A stretch of 64,000 bases of DNA from Rickettsia rhipicephali str. 3-7-female6-CWPP. GTDB taxonomy: Bacteria; Pseudomonadota; Alphaproteobacteria; Rickettsiales; Rickettsiaceae. Within the stretch, counting starts at the first letter, position 1. Each line of letters begins with the position of its first letter. The position numbers and the translations under genes are program-made. Shown here one piece after another: positions 55,474-64,000 of the stretch. The DNA lies in the NCBI RefSeq assembly GCF_000284075.1, contig NC_017042.1:372001-436000 (forward strand). Reading direction: 5' to 3'. Below the pieces are notes generated by a model. It saw nothing but the letters and a program-made list of their open reading frames with translations, was not told the origin of the DNA and made no database searches.

Positions 55474-57546
55474 ATGAATAAAAAGATTATAATTGATGCT
55501 AATTTTCCAAGTGAAACAAGAGTAGTTTTATTAGGACAAAGCAACAATATAGAAGATATTGAATTTCAAACAACCGTAAGACAACAAAATAAAGGTAACA
55601 TTTATTTAGCAAAAGTTACAAGAATAGAACCGTCGCTACAAGCTGTTTTTATAGAGTACGGAATGGATAAAAGCGGTTTTTTACCGTTTAGTGAAATCCA
55701 TCCTAACTATTACAATTTGCCTACCTTGGAGAGAAATTTTCCGGTTAATGCTTTTCCTGAAATAGCTCTTGCAAATATTACGGTTGAGGATGATAAAGAG
55801 AAACCGGCTGCTATATATGATTCTTTGGTTGATAGTGAAGAAATTGACCTAAAAACCATAGAAGATTTAGTAGAGAGTAAATTCCAGTCAGAACTTAATT
55901 TAGAAGCGGCTGATGATATTGAAATTATTCAAAGCGGTACCCCTGAGTCAAATATTCCGCAATATAAACAATATAAAGTTCAAGAAGTAATAAGAAAAAA
56001 CCAAATATTATTAGCGCAGGTTACTAAGGAAGAACGAGGCAATAAGTGTGCCGCTTTTACTACTTATATATCCTTGGCTGGTAAATATTGTGTTTTAATG
56101 CCTAATAAAGGTTCGCAAAACGGTATATCGCGTAAAATATCCAACGGGGAAGAAAGGAAAAGACTGAAAGATATTTTAAATAAAATAGTAAGCGGTGACA
56201 AAAATGCTTATAGCGTCATTGTTAGAACCGCAGGTAGAGGAAGTAGCACCTTAGATTTAAAGAAAGACTATAATTATTTAGCAAGGTTATGGAATAAAAT
56301 TCGTAAAAGTACTATTAAATTTCCGGCTCCATGTTTTATTCATGAGGAAGATAGTATAATACGTAAAACCATACGTGATATGTGCGATCACAATGTTAAA
56401 GAGGTGGTAATTCAAGGACAAGAGGGTTATGAAGATGCTTCAAAATTTATGCAGGATTTATTACCTTCAGAGCTTGCGAAGCTGAAAGAGCATAAAAGTA
56501 AAACTCCTATATTTACTAAGTTTCAAGTAGAAGAGCAATTAGTTAAATTATATCAGCCTGTAGTGACGTTACCTTCAGGAGGATATATCGTTATTAATCC
56601 TACGGAAGCTCTTATTTCAATTGATGTAAATTCCGGTAAATCAACTTCTGAACAAAATATTGAAGAAACGGCACTAAAAACTAATTTAGAAGCAGCCAAA
56701 GAAGTAGCAAAGCAAGTAAAGCTTAGAGATCTATCAGGTTTGATAGTGGTTGATTTTATAGACATGAGCGAAGCTAAGAATCGTAAAATTATTGAACGAT
56801 CCTTTAAAGAGTTTTTAAGTCGTGATCGTGCTCGTATACAAACCGGTAATATTAGTCAGTTTGGACTACTTGAATTCTCAAGGCAGAGATTACGTTCTTC
56901 TTTCTTAGAAACTAATTCGGCAATTTGTTCTCATTGTAACGGTAAAGGAGTCATTAGAGCGAGTGACGCTAATGCTATGTTAATTTTACGTACTATAGAG
57001 AATGAAATTTTTGAAGAAAGAATTGATGTAATAAATGTTTTTACCAATATCGTTTCAGTGATTTATCTACTTAATAATAAACGTGCTGAGATAAAATTTA
57101 TTGAAGAAAAATATAATATAAAGCTTAATTTTTATTCCGATCCTAATGCTACATCAGATAGTTATTCGATTGAAAAAGTGAAGCTGTTGAAGAAAAATAA
57201 CAATAATGTTAATTCTGTTAAGCCGGTAATTCAGAATCATAGTGCCGATTATACTGAAGAAGAGCTGAAAAAAGAACAGTTACGCAAAAATAAACATAAA
57301 TGGAAAACAGATAATAATAGTAATAATATTGCTAATGAAGTAAAAGATAAGAGTTTAGAGGCAAAAGAATCGGTAGAGCAAACCGTAAGCGTTGTGGAAG
57401 AGGTGAAAGTTGTAGAAAGTAATGCTGTCTTAGAAGAAGCACAAGCTGCTCCAAAAAAGACAAAACGTAGATATCGTAATAAAACATCAAATAAGAAACG
57501 TCCTTCTAATACCGTCGAAGATATGGAAAAGAATGCAGAGTTTTGA
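55474..57546 (+). CDS. rne: Ribonuclease E/G
   Basis: 690 residues. S1 domain is split by a ~95-residue acidic insert (~75-170): GNIYLAKVTRIEPSLQAVFIEYGMDKSGFLPFSEIH then QYKVQEVIRKNQILLAQVTKEERGNKCAAFTTYISLAGKY. The RNase H-like/DNase I-like core has the metal Asp residues in ISIDVNSGKST and LIVVDFIDM, followed by the zinc link C-S-H-C-N-G-K-G. A 150-residue Lys/Asn-rich tail (TKRRYRNKTSNKKRPS) is a likely RNA-binding region, much shorter than the E. coli scaffold. It starts mRNA decay after RppH. Confidence 0.96.
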   Translation: MNKKIIIDANFPSETRVVLLGQSNNIEDIEFQTTVRQQNKGNIYLAKVTRIEPSLQAVFIEYGMDKSGFLPFSEIHPNYYNLPTLERNFPVNAFPEIALANITVEDDKEKPAAIYDSLVDSEEIDLKTIEDLVESKFQSELNLEAADDIEIIQSGTPESNIPQYKQYKVQEVIRKNQILLAQVTKEERGNKCAAFTTYISLAGKYCVLMPNKGSQNGISRKISNGEERKRLKDILNKIVSGDKNAYSVIVRTAGRGSSTLDLKKDYNYLARLWNKIRKSTIKFPAPCFIHEEDSIIRKTIRDMCDHNVKEVVIQGQEGYEDASKFMQDLLPSELAKLKEHKSKTPIFTKFQVEEQLVKLYQPVVTLPSGGYIVINPTEALISIDVNSGKSTSEQNIEETALKTNLEAAKEVAKQVKLRDLSGLIVVDFIDMSEAKNRKIIERSFKEFLSRDRARIQTGNISQFGLLEFSRQRLRSSFLETNSAICSHCNGKGVIRASDANAMLILRTIENEIFEERIDVINVFTNIVSVIYLLNNKRAEIKFIEEKYNIKLNFYSDPNATSDSYSIEKVKLLKKNNNNVNSVKPVIQNHSADYTEEELKKEQLRKNKHKWKTDNNSNNIANEVKDKSLEAKESVEQTVSVVEEVKVVESNAVLEEAQAAPKKTKRRYRNKTSNKKRPSNTVEDMEKNAEF

Positions 57547-57562
57547 TTTGAGGGCTATAATA

Positions 57563-57745
57563 TGTCATTCCTGCGAAAGCAGGAATCCAGTAATCCTTAA
57601 TGTCACCCCGTGGCTTGACCACGGGGTCCATAAAAATAATAAAAATACTAATATTATTAGTATTTTTAGCTGGATCCCGCGATCAAGTCGCGGGATGATA
57701 AATGATACATCTATCCACGCAACAAGGCCTACGCGGGGATGACAT
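57563..57745. repeat. Nested repeats: family C copy 3 inside a family B element
   Basis: Outer family B: tgtcattcctgcgaaagcaggaatccag (57563-) and cgcggggatgacat (-57744). Inner family C (57601-57700): tgtcaccccgtggcttgaccacggggtcc and ctggatcccgcgatcaagtcgcgggatga, with an inner aaaatactaatattattagtatttt hairpin. It fills the rne-ctaA gap. Confidence 0.85.
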
Positions 57746-57791
57746 AGCAATGCTGTAATGACGCGATAAAAAACATAGACTTAAAATAAAA

Positions 57792-58805
57792 GTGCAGAAA
57801 AGTTTAATTACAAAATGGTTGTGTATAAGTTGTATAATGATCATAGCGACGATTGTTATAGGGGGGATAACAAGGCTTACCGGTTCTGGTTTATCTATAG
57901 TTGAGTGGCGTCCGGTCACCGGTATTTTGCCGCCTTTTAGTTTTGAAAGCTGGCAAGTGGAATTTGCTAAATATAAAGCTTTTCCTGAATATAACTCCGT
58001 TAATTACGGAATTACTTTATCACAGTTTAAGTTTATTTATTTGTTAGAGTTTATACATCGATTACTCGGTAGAATTACAGCTTTAATATATATTGTACCT
58101 TTAATATATTTTTATTTTAAAGATGTTATAAAAAATCGTGACATGCTACCTTATATAATTGCTTTGTGGTTATTTTGCGTACAAGGCTTTATGGGGTGGT
58201 ATATGGTTAAAAGCGGCTTGTTGAATAGTCCGTATGTTAGTCATTTTCGACTTGCTTTTCATTTACTTATCGCCGTAATTATTTATCACATACTTTTTTA
58301 TCAACTAATAAAAAATCGTTGTGATCTTTTGTTAATCCCGTCACAAACAGATTTAAAATTACCATTAATATTTTCCGGTATTGCTATTACTGTAGTATAT
58401 GCGCAAATTTTTTTAGGTGCTTTAGTTGCAGGGCTTGATGCAGGGCTGATATATAATAGTTTTCCGCTAATGGATGATAGCTTTATCCCGATGGAGATAA
58501 AAGATAATTTCTTTGATCTTAAAAATTGGTATGATCCGGTTTTTATACAATTCATACATCGTTTAGGCGGCTATAGCGTATTTTTGGTTGTTGTAGTTTT
58601 GATAATCTGCTTGTTAAAAATAGAACATTCGAAATTAAATAAGATAGCGTATTTTCTAATGATTGCATTATTGATGCAGGTATCTACCGGAATAATTACT
58701 CTTTTATGCTCTGTACCTATAATAATTGCCTCTATACATCAGCTTTTTGCTGTAATCCTTTTATCTATAATAATTTGGTGCTGTTTTTTAATAAAAAGTT
58801 CCTAA
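57792..58805 (+). CDS. ctaA: Haem A synthase
   Basis: 337 residues from GTG 57792. COX15/CtaA features: VIGGITRLTGSGLSIVEWRPVTGILPP, EFIHRLLGR with haem His, FMGWYMVKSGL, VSHFRLAFHLLIA with His ligands, and the second-half FIQFIHRLGGYSVF and IASIHQLFAVILL. Eight membrane helices. It oxidises haem O to haem A for the aa3 cytochrome oxidase. The frame's start follows the nested repeats directly. Confidence 0.95.
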   Translation: MQKSLITKWLCISCIMIIATIVIGGITRLTGSGLSIVEWRPVTGILPPFSFESWQVEFAKYKAFPEYNSVNYGITLSQFKFIYLLEFIHRLLGRITALIYIVPLIYFYFKDVIKNRDMLPYIIALWLFCVQGFMGWYMVKSGLLNSPYVSHFRLAFHLLIAVIIYHILFYQLIKNRCDLLLIPSQTDLKLPLIFSGIAITVVYAQIFLGALVAGLDAGLIYNSFPLMDDSFIPMEIKDNFFDLKNWYDPVFIQFIHRLGGYSVFLVVVVLIICLLKIEHSKLNKIAYFLMIALLMQVSTGIITLLCSVPIIIASIHQLFAVILLSIIIWCCFLIKSS

Positions 58806-58817
58806 TTTATTAAAAAT

Positions 58818-59729
58818 ATGATCATCGATGTCAATACTCCTATTTCTTCTAGATTAGATAAATATTTAAAACGTCTATATCCCTTATTGACTCAAGGAGT
58901 AATAGAGAAAGCATTACGTCAAAAACAAATTACCGTTAATTCTCAGAAAACAGAAGCGAGTTTAAGAGTAAAGGGCGGCGATAAAATTTTTATTAACGAT
59001 AAGTTTAATTTACCTGTTAAGCAACCTGAAAAATTAGTTTTTACCGACGCTGAAATTAAGCTAGCGAAGAAAATTACTACCGATTATTTGATATATGCAG
59101 ATGATAATTTAATAGCTATAAATAAACTTGCAGGTCTTGCTACTCAAGGCGGCAGTAAAATAAATTTATCTATTGACTCTGCATTAAAATATTTGAATTA
59201 TAAAGGTGCTGATTTTAAGCTAGTACATAGATTAGATAAAGAAACAAGTGGTTTGCTCTTAATAGCCAAAAATTATTTAAGTAGTGTAAAACTTCATGAT
59301 GCTTTTAAAGAAAAATTGGTTGTAAAAACATATTTTGCTGTAACCTATGGGAAGCCAATTAAAAATGTAGGCGAAGTTAGAAGTAATATAGACAAGAGTA
59401 AAGGAAGTACACCTAAAATTACTGATATTGATAGTGAAAATGGTAAACTTGCCATTACTTATTATAAAGTACTTAAATCACTTGATAATAACTTATTTTT
59501 AATTGAATTTACGCCAGTTACAGGTAGAATGCATCAATTAAGGTTGCATGCTAGATTATTAGGTTGTCCGATACTTGGAGATGATAAATATGGTAATAAA
59601 GAAATAATGCCGTATAGTAAATATATGTTCTTGCATGCTAATAATATATGTTTATCTGAAAAAATTTTTGGTAAAGAGATTAAGTTAGAAGCAAAATTAC
59701 CGTTTTATTTTACTAGACGTCTTACATAA
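58818..59729 (+). CDS. rluC: RluC/RluD-type pseudouridine synthase
   Basis: 303 residues. S4 domain at the start (SSRLDKYLKRLYPLLTQGVIEKALRQKQITVNSQKTEASLRVKGGDKI), then LIAINKLAGLATQGG and the catalytic Asp in KLVHRLDKETSGLLLIAKN. TPVTGRMHQLRLHARLLGCPILGDDKYG is the second signature. It isomerises uridines in 23S rRNA; RluC is more likely than RluD but not certain. The last codons (TRRLT) and stop lie in palindromic repeat D (from 59715). Confidence 0.92.
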   Translation: MIIDVNTPISSRLDKYLKRLYPLLTQGVIEKALRQKQITVNSQKTEASLRVKGGDKIFINDKFNLPVKQPEKLVFTDAEIKLAKKITTDYLIYADDNLIAINKLAGLATQGGSKINLSIDSALKYLNYKGADFKLVHRLDKETSGLLLIAKNYLSSVKLHDAFKEKLVVKTYFAVTYGKPIKNVGEVRSNIDKSKGSTPKITDIDSENGKLAITYYKVLKSLDNNLFLIEFTPVTGRMHQLRLHARLLGCPILGDDKYGNKEIMPYSKYMFLHANNICLSEKIFGKEIKLEAKLPFYFTRRLT

Positions 59730-59855
59730 CTTGCTTCTAAAGGTAATTTGTACGTCGATCCGGTACTCAAATCCTCATGTCAAATGTACGCTGTGGTTCT
59801 GCATTCCGTGTCTCCTTCAAATTTCTCTTTATTAGCTACGTTATGTAAGACGTCT
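59715..59855. repeat. Palindromic repeat family D, copy 3 (reverse), covering the rluC stop
   Basis: agacgtcttacataac at the left and gttatgtaagacgtct at the right are perfect inverted ends. The interior is the reverse complement of copies 1, 2 and 4 (gtccttcaaatt-like, caaatttctctttat). Confidence 0.92.
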
Positions 59856-59883
59856 ATTGATAAGTTTGTGGAGTGTTGAAGTT

Positions 59884-61065
59884 ATGATTCGTAGATATTT
59901 TTTATTGTTGCTTTTTTTTATTAATAATTGTATTGATTGTTTTGCAGATATACAGCAAAGAATCAATGAAGCAGAAAAAGAATATATAAGTAATAGATTT
60001 TTAAATGCCGTTTTTATGTTTGCCGATGATTATAAACCTTTATTAACCGGTGCTAAAGGAATTTTTGCTTTAAACGGTGAGCAATTAAAAGCAAATGAAA
60101 TGATGCCTATTGTTTCTGCTACAAAGCCTTTTACAGCAGCGGGAATCTTAAAATTACAAGAACAGGCATTATTAAATATTAACGATAAAATTTATAAATA
60201 TCTTGATCCGGAAATGTGGGGTAGAAAAGTGCCGGATTGGGCATATAAAATATCTATCCATAATTTATTAACGCATAGTAGCGGTATTGCTGAATATTTT
60301 AGTTTTGTTAAACTTGATTTAAATATGCCTAAGAAAGAGATTTACAAGAAAATATTACAATTTGTTTCTTCTAAGCCTTTAGAAATATCTATAGGGAAAA
60401 AATTTAAATATAGTAATACTAATTTTGTTATACTCGGTATGATTATAGAAAAGGTGGCTAAAAAAGATTTAGCTAACTTTTTTTATGATGAATTTTTTAA
60501 ACCGCTTAATATGAAATCTACTAGTTTTGCTTCATATAGTGAAGCCGCTAGAATCCAAAAAAACGTTATTAGTTCTAATTATCCGGTAAGATATTTTTTA
60601 ACGCCTAATAATAGTAATAAACCTATATTTACTCCTGTAACTGCTGATTTTTTAGCAGTTCCTTGTGCTGACGGTGGTATAATATCAACACCGGTTGATC
60701 TTATTAGATGGTATAGGGCATTAAATGAGGAGAAAATTCTTTCTAAGAAGTCGTATAAACTTATGACTACTAAATATTTTTTAGCAAAAAATATAGAAGG
60801 GCGTAAGTCTTATATGGGTTACGGTATTTTTCTTACTGATCTTGATTCTAAGCGTTTAATGATTCATTATACGGGAAAAGCCCTTGGAATACAAAGTGAA
60901 GCAGGATATGTTTTGCCTGATAATCTTTATTTTGCTATACTCAGTAATACTATGATGAAAATTCCTGAAGAAGAAAAAGATAAAATTGACATGAAAAATC
61001 CTTTAAATCAACTTGGAATAATTTATTTTAGAGATGCAATAATAGGGGCAGCTATAAAAAATTAA
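59884..61065 (+). CDS. Serine beta-lactamase/penicillin-binding-like hydrolase
   Basis: 393 residues from ATG 59884, with a signal peptide (YFLLLLFFINNCIDCFA). Class C beta-lactamase fold motifs: S-x-x-K in MPIVSATKPFTAAGIL, Y-S-N in FKYSNTNFVILGMIIE and H-x-G in LMIHYTGKALGIQSEAG. NINDKIYKYLDPEMW and NLLTHSSGIAEYF are family words. Such periplasmic proteins may be D,D-peptidases, esterases or beta-lactamases. The open frame extends 27 bases further up. It is bracketed by two family D repeats. Confidence 0.9.
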   Translation: MIRRYFLLLLFFINNCIDCFADIQQRINEAEKEYISNRFLNAVFMFADDYKPLLTGAKGIFALNGEQLKANEMMPIVSATKPFTAAGILKLQEQALLNINDKIYKYLDPEMWGRKVPDWAYKISIHNLLTHSSGIAEYFSFVKLDLNMPKKEIYKKILQFVSSKPLEISIGKKFKYSNTNFVILGMIIEKVAKKDLANFFYDEFFKPLNMKSTSFASYSEAARIQKNVISSNYPVRYFLTPNNSNKPIFTPVTADFLAVPCADGGIISTPVDLIRWYRALNEEKILSKKSYKLMTTKYFLAKNIEGRKSYMGYGIFLTDLDSKRLMIHYTGKALGIQSEAGYVLPDNLYFAILSNTMMKIPEEEKDKIDMKNPLNQLGIIYFRDAIIGAAIKN

Positions 61066-61067
61066 AT

Positions 61068-61210
61068 AGACTTGTTGTATAACCTATCTTATAAAGAGGA
61101 ATTTGAAAGAAACACGGAACGCAGCACCGCAGCGTACACTTAGTACGTGAGGATGCGAGTACCGGATTGACATACAAATTACCTTTAGAAGGAGGTTATA
61201 CAACAAGTCT
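61068..61210. repeat. Palindromic repeat family D, copy 4, upstream of xthA
   Basis: agacttgttgtataacct and aggttatacaacaagtct are perfect inverted ends. It ends one base before the xthA ATG and supplies an AGGAGG-like word at about 61189-61194 (16-22 bases from the start). Confidence 0.92.
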
Positions 61211-61211
61211 A

Positions 61212-62027
61212 ATGAAGATAGTTACTTGGAATATTAATTCATTGCGTCTACGGATCGATTTATTAAGAAAATTAGCATATGAACATCAGCCGGATATTAT
61301 TTTACTTCAAGAAACAAAGGTAGCTGACTCATTATTTCCTCTTGAAGTTATTAAAAATATAGGCTATGAACATGTAATATATTCAGGGCAGAAATCATAT
61401 AACGGTGTTGCTATTATTTCAAAATTTCCTTTGAATAATGTTTTTTCATTGGAGTTATATAATAGTGATAAAAGGCATATAGCAGCTATAGTTAATGATA
61501 TAGAAATACATAATTTTTATGTTCCTGCCGGTGGTGATATACCTGATATCGAGGTAAATACAAAATTTAAGCATAAGCTCGAATATGTAAGGTTAATGCA
61601 GGAATGGTTAACGACTAACCGTACTAAAAACGATAAAATGATTATTGTCGGGGACTTGAACATTGCTCCGCATGAACATGATGTATGGTCTAGTAAGCAG
61701 TTGCGAAATGTTATCAGCCATACCGATATTGAACGCTCGTTATTGGTAGAGCTACAAAATACGTTAGGTTTTATTGATAGTAGCAGACATTTCGTATCGC
61801 TTGACACAAAATTTTATACTTGGTGGAGTTATAGAAATATAGATTGGAAAAAATCTAACAGAGGTAGAAGGCTTGATCATATTTGGGTTAGCGATAATTT
61901 AAAAGATGCATTATTTTCTATGCATTTACTACCAGAAGCACGTGATTGGCCTCCACCTTCGGATCATGTACCATATTTTGTGACTTTTAATTTACAGATG
62001 TCACCCCGTGGCTTGACCACGGGGTGA
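61212..62027 (+). CDS. xthA: Exodeoxyribonuclease III
   Basis: 271 residues from ATG 61212; an open frame upstream to 61167 is repeat-derived. AP-endonuclease motifs: KIVTWNINSLRLR, IILLQETKVAD (catalytic Glu), NFYVPAGGD, IIVGDLNIAPHEHDVW and WWSYRN-WKKSNRGRRLDHIWVS, ending in PSDHVPYFVTF. It cuts abasic sites and trims 3' ends in repair. The last residues (QMSPRGLTTG) and stop come from a family C hairpin. Confidence 0.95.
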   Translation: MKIVTWNINSLRLRIDLLRKLAYEHQPDIILLQETKVADSLFPLEVIKNIGYEHVIYSGQKSYNGVAIISKFPLNNVFSLELYNSDKRHIAAIVNDIEIHNFYVPAGGDIPDIEVNTKFKHKLEYVRLMQEWLTTNRTKNDKMIIVGDLNIAPHEHDVWSSKQLRNVISHTDIERSLLVELQNTLGFIDSSRHFVSLDTKFYTWWSYRNIDWKKSNRGRRLDHIWVSDNLKDALFSMHLLPEARDWPPPSDHVPYFVTFNLQMSPRGLTTG

Positions 62028-62029
62028 CA
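61999..62029 (+). terminator. Perfect 13-bp hairpin containing the xthA stop (family C short form)
   Basis: tgtcaccccgtgg-cttga-ccacggggtgaca. The xthA stop TGA (62025-62027) lies in the right arm. The GC-rich stem could end transcription, although no T-run follows and pdhA starts 20 bases on. Confidence 0.65.
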
Positions 62030-62049
62030 ATAGTCTTAAGGAGTAATTA

Positions 62050-63030
62050 GTGGATATTAAGTTAGGAAAATATAAGCCGACAAAGGAAGAATATATAAAA
62101 AGCTTTAAAAATATGCTCCTACTGCGTCGTTTTGAAGAAAAATGCGGTCAGTTATACGGAATGGGAGAAATCGGTGGTTTTTGTCATTTATATATAGGGC
62201 AAGAAGCAGTAATTTCTGCAGTAGATATGGTTAAACAAAAAGGTGATAGCACTATTACTAGTTATCGTGACCATGCTCATATTATTTTAGCAGGAACTGA
62301 GCCTAAGTATGTTCTTGCCGAGCTTATGGGGCGTGTTACAGGTTGCTCGAAAGGTAAGGGTGGCTCGATGCATTTATTTGATGTACCAAACAAATTTTAC
62401 GGTGGACACGGTATAGTAGGGGCTCAAGTACCGATAGGCACAGGGCTTGCGTTTGCTGAAAAATATAACGATACGCATAATATCTGTTTTACTTTTTTAG
62501 GTGACGGTGCCGTTAATCAAGGTCAGGTATATGAAGCTTTTAATATGGCTGCTTTATGGGGTTTGCCGGTAGTTTATATTATTGAAAATAACGAATATTC
62601 GATGGGGACGTCTGTAGCACGTTCTACCTTTATGCGTGATTTATATAAGAAAGGGGCATCGTTTGGGATTAAAGGATTTCAGCTAGACGGTATGGATTTT
62701 GAAGAAATGTATGACGGCTCTAAGCAAGCAGCCGAGTATGTTAGAGAAAATAGCTTTCCGCTGATATTAGAGGTAAAAACTTATCGTTATCGTGGGCATT
62801 CGATGTCCGACCCGGCAAAATATCGCAGTAAAGAAGAAGTTGAGCAATATAAAGAGCGTGATCCGTTGGTAATAATAAGAAAAACGATACTCGACAATAA
62901 ATATGTAACCGAAGCGGATTTAAAAGAAATAGAACAGTCGGTAAAAGAAATTGTGAAAGAAGCAGTAGAATTCTCAGAAAATTCACTGCTACCTGATGAA
63001 GGGGAGTTGTATACACAGGTGTACTGTTAA
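62050..63030 (+). CDS. pdhA: Pyruvate dehydrogenase E1 component, alpha subunit
   Basis: 326 residues from GTG 62050. Thiamine diphosphate motif G-D-G-A-V-N-Q-G in CFTFLGDGAVNQGQVYEAFNMAALWGLPVVYIIENNEYSMGT. Also FGHLYIGQEA-like GFCHLYIGQEAVIS, GKGGSMHLFD, GGHGIVGAQVPIGTGLAFA, and the phosphorylation-loop-like TYRYRGHSMSDPAKYRSKEEV. With PdhB it decarboxylates pyruvate to feed the TCA cycle, central in glycolysis-less Rickettsia. Confidence 0.97.
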   Translation: MDIKLGKYKPTKEEYIKSFKNMLLLRRFEEKCGQLYGMGEIGGFCHLYIGQEAVISAVDMVKQKGDSTITSYRDHAHIILAGTEPKYVLAELMGRVTGCSKGKGGSMHLFDVPNKFYGGHGIVGAQVPIGTGLAFAEKYNDTHNICFTFLGDGAVNQGQVYEAFNMAALWGLPVVYIIENNEYSMGTSVARSTFMRDLYKKGASFGIKGFQLDGMDFEEMYDGSKQAAEYVRENSFPLILEVKTYRYRGHSMSDPAKYRSKEEVEQYKERDPLVIIRKTILDNKYVTEADLKEIEQSVKEIVKEAVEFSENSLLPDEGELYTQVYC

Positions 63031-63032
63031 GG

Positions 63033-63163
63033 CGTCATTGCGAGAAAAAACTGTAAGTTTTGACGAAGCAATCTCAGGAATTTGTTATTATTTCATGAGA
63101 TTGCCACGCAGCCTACGGTTGCTTGCAATGATGTTCACGCAGGCAAGCCTCCTTGCAATGACG
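63033..63163. repeat. Palindromic repeat family A, copy 10
   Basis: cgtcattgcgagaaaaaactg at the left and ttgcttgcaatgatg (63133) at the right, followed by a second right-end word ccttgcaatgacg at 63163. It separates pdhA from pdhB. Confidence 0.85.
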
Positions 63164-63190
63164 TTTAATTTAATCAAATAAAAAAGAAAA

Positions 63191-64000
63191 ATGCAAATAA
63201 CGGTACGTGAAGCGTTGCGTGATGCAATGCAAGAAGAGATGATAAGAGACGACAAGGTTTTCGTCATAGGCGAGGAAGTTGCAGAATATCAAGGAGCTTA
63301 CAAGGTAACTCAAGGATTACTAGAGCGATTTGGTCCTAAGAGGGTAATTGATACACCGATAACGGAATATGGTTTTGCAGGGCTTGCAGTCGGAGCAGCT
63401 TTTGCAGGACTTCGCCCGATCGTGGAGTTTATGACCTTTAACTTTGCTATGCAAGCATTCGATCACATAGTTAATTCAGCTGCAAAAACGCATTACATGT
63501 CAGGCGGGCAGGTCAAATGTCCGATAGTATTTAGAGGACCAAACGGAGCAGCAAGTAGAGTAGCTGCACAACATAGCCAAAATTATACAGCTTGCTATTC
63601 CCACATTCCGGGATTAAAAGTAGTAGCTCCTTATAGTGCAGAAGATCATAAAGGACTGATGCTTACAGCTATTAGGGACGATAATCCCGTTGTTTTTTTA
63701 GAAAATGAAATTTTATACGGTCATAGTTTTGATGTACCGGAAACAATCGAGCCTATACCCTTTGGTCAGGCAAAAATTTTAAGAGAGGGTAGTAGTGTCA
63801 CTATAGTCACTTTCTCGATTCAAGTAAAACTTGCCTTAGATGCTGTAAATGTTTTGCAGAATGATAATATTGATTGCGAGGTTATTGATCTTCGCACTAT
63901 TAAACCGCTTGATACTGAGATAATAATAGAATCAGTGAAAAAAACTAATCGTTTAGTTGTGGTGGAAGAAGGGTGGTTTTTTGCAGGTGTTGGTGCAAGT
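63191..64000 (+). CDS. pdhB: Pyruvate dehydrogenase E1 component, beta subunit (partial, runs off window)
   Basis: 270 codons are open from ATG 63191 to the window edge; the C-terminus is missing. Sequence: [100 protein letters not shown] and [19 protein letters not shown]. The Glu of the GEEV segment contacts thiamine diphosphate. No lipoyl domain is fused at the start, unlike in some alphaproteobacteria. It forms the E1 heterotetramer with PdhA. Confidence 0.96.
   Translation, partial: MQITVREALRDAMQEEMIRDDKVFVIGEEVAEYQGAYKVTQGLLERFGPKRVIDTPITEYGFAGLAVGAAFAGLRPIVEFMTFNFAMQAFDHIVNSAAKTHYMSGGQVKCPIVFRGPNGAASRVAAQHSQNYTACYSHIPGLKVVAPYSAEDHKGLMLTAIRDDNPVVFLENEILYGHSFDVPETIEPIPFGQAKILREGSSVTIVTFSIQVKLALDAVNVLQNDNIDCEVIDLRTIKPLDTEIIIESVKKTNRLVVVEEGWFFAGVGAS

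Noticed and set aside
57533-57919. Several short frames on both strands
   Set aside because: They arise from nested repeats B and C, which are open in many frames because of their palindromic structure.
7156-63163. Recurring palindromes as a CRISPR array
   Set aside because: Copies are kilobases apart, differ in length, are self-complementary, and no cas genes are present.

Overview
The window is chromosomal DNA of a Rickettsia (order Rickettsiales), most probably from the spotted-fever or transitional group. This rests on the AT-rich composition, the dense scatter of palindromic repeats of the Rickettsia palindromic element (RPE) type both between and inside genes, Rickettsia-restricted hypothetical families, a lone purC, a short cytochrome bd operon, a partial division/cell-wall cluster without ftsZ, and many genes caught while decaying. 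I cannot name the species from the sequence alone.

Layout. 1-811: remains of an ankyrin-repeat gene. 872-5778: an intact MsbA-type ABC exporter (minus), a small Rickettsia-type protein, and cydA-cydB with a DUF2474-like small membrane protein. 5781-6360: an apparently intact YefM-YoeB toxin-antitoxin pair with an operator-like palindrome over its promoter. 6353-13192: a glycosyltransferase, an M16 peptidase, lone purC, a membrane-anchored orphan and thrS. 13200-19320 is the most decayed and accessory-like stretch: a VapBC relic, a second ABC exporter split by an IS982-family insertion and further frameshifts, a broken Zn-ribbon gene, a DUF2660-like protein and a broken coiled-coil gene. 19531-31340: TolC, PopZ, a secreted proline-rich ankyrin protein, ParE, CtpA, a sensor histidine kinase, CpoB/YbgF, a YfgM-like protein and BamB (envelope biogenesis). 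31433-32696: rplM-rpsI and tRNA-Met.

33094-43090: a vanX relic, a pterin dehydratase, a stop-interrupted orphan, RppH, PleD, EF-P, a degenerate inositol-phosphatase-like protein, psd-pssA (phosphatidylethanolamine synthesis), an EmrA-type adaptor with a frameshifted N-terminus, an Rpn/PD-(D/E)XK relic, UbiK and BolA. 43145-52665: an EAL phosphodiesterase, murC-murB-ddl-ftsQ-ftsA, NfeD, CycM and an orphan. 52674-64000: LpxC, an MFS-like protein, RNase E, CtaA, a pseudouridine synthase, a serine beta-lactamase-like hydrolase, exonuclease III, pdhA and the first part of pdhB.

Three themes stand out. (i) A compact cyclic-di-GMP set is present: a PleC-like kinase, a PleD cyclase with its inhibitory site, and an EAL phosphodiesterase with its key residues. 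(ii) Several unrelated palindromic repeat families are present, some nested in one another, some supplying the last codons and stop of genes (glycosyltransferase, murC, xthA, rluC). (iii) Accessory genes are decaying next to intact core genes. I found no CRISPR array, no rRNA and no phage module. I do not see a clearly undescribed multi-gene system; the strongest leads are the repeat families, the cyclic-di-GMP set and the CioAB-type oxidase with its small partner.
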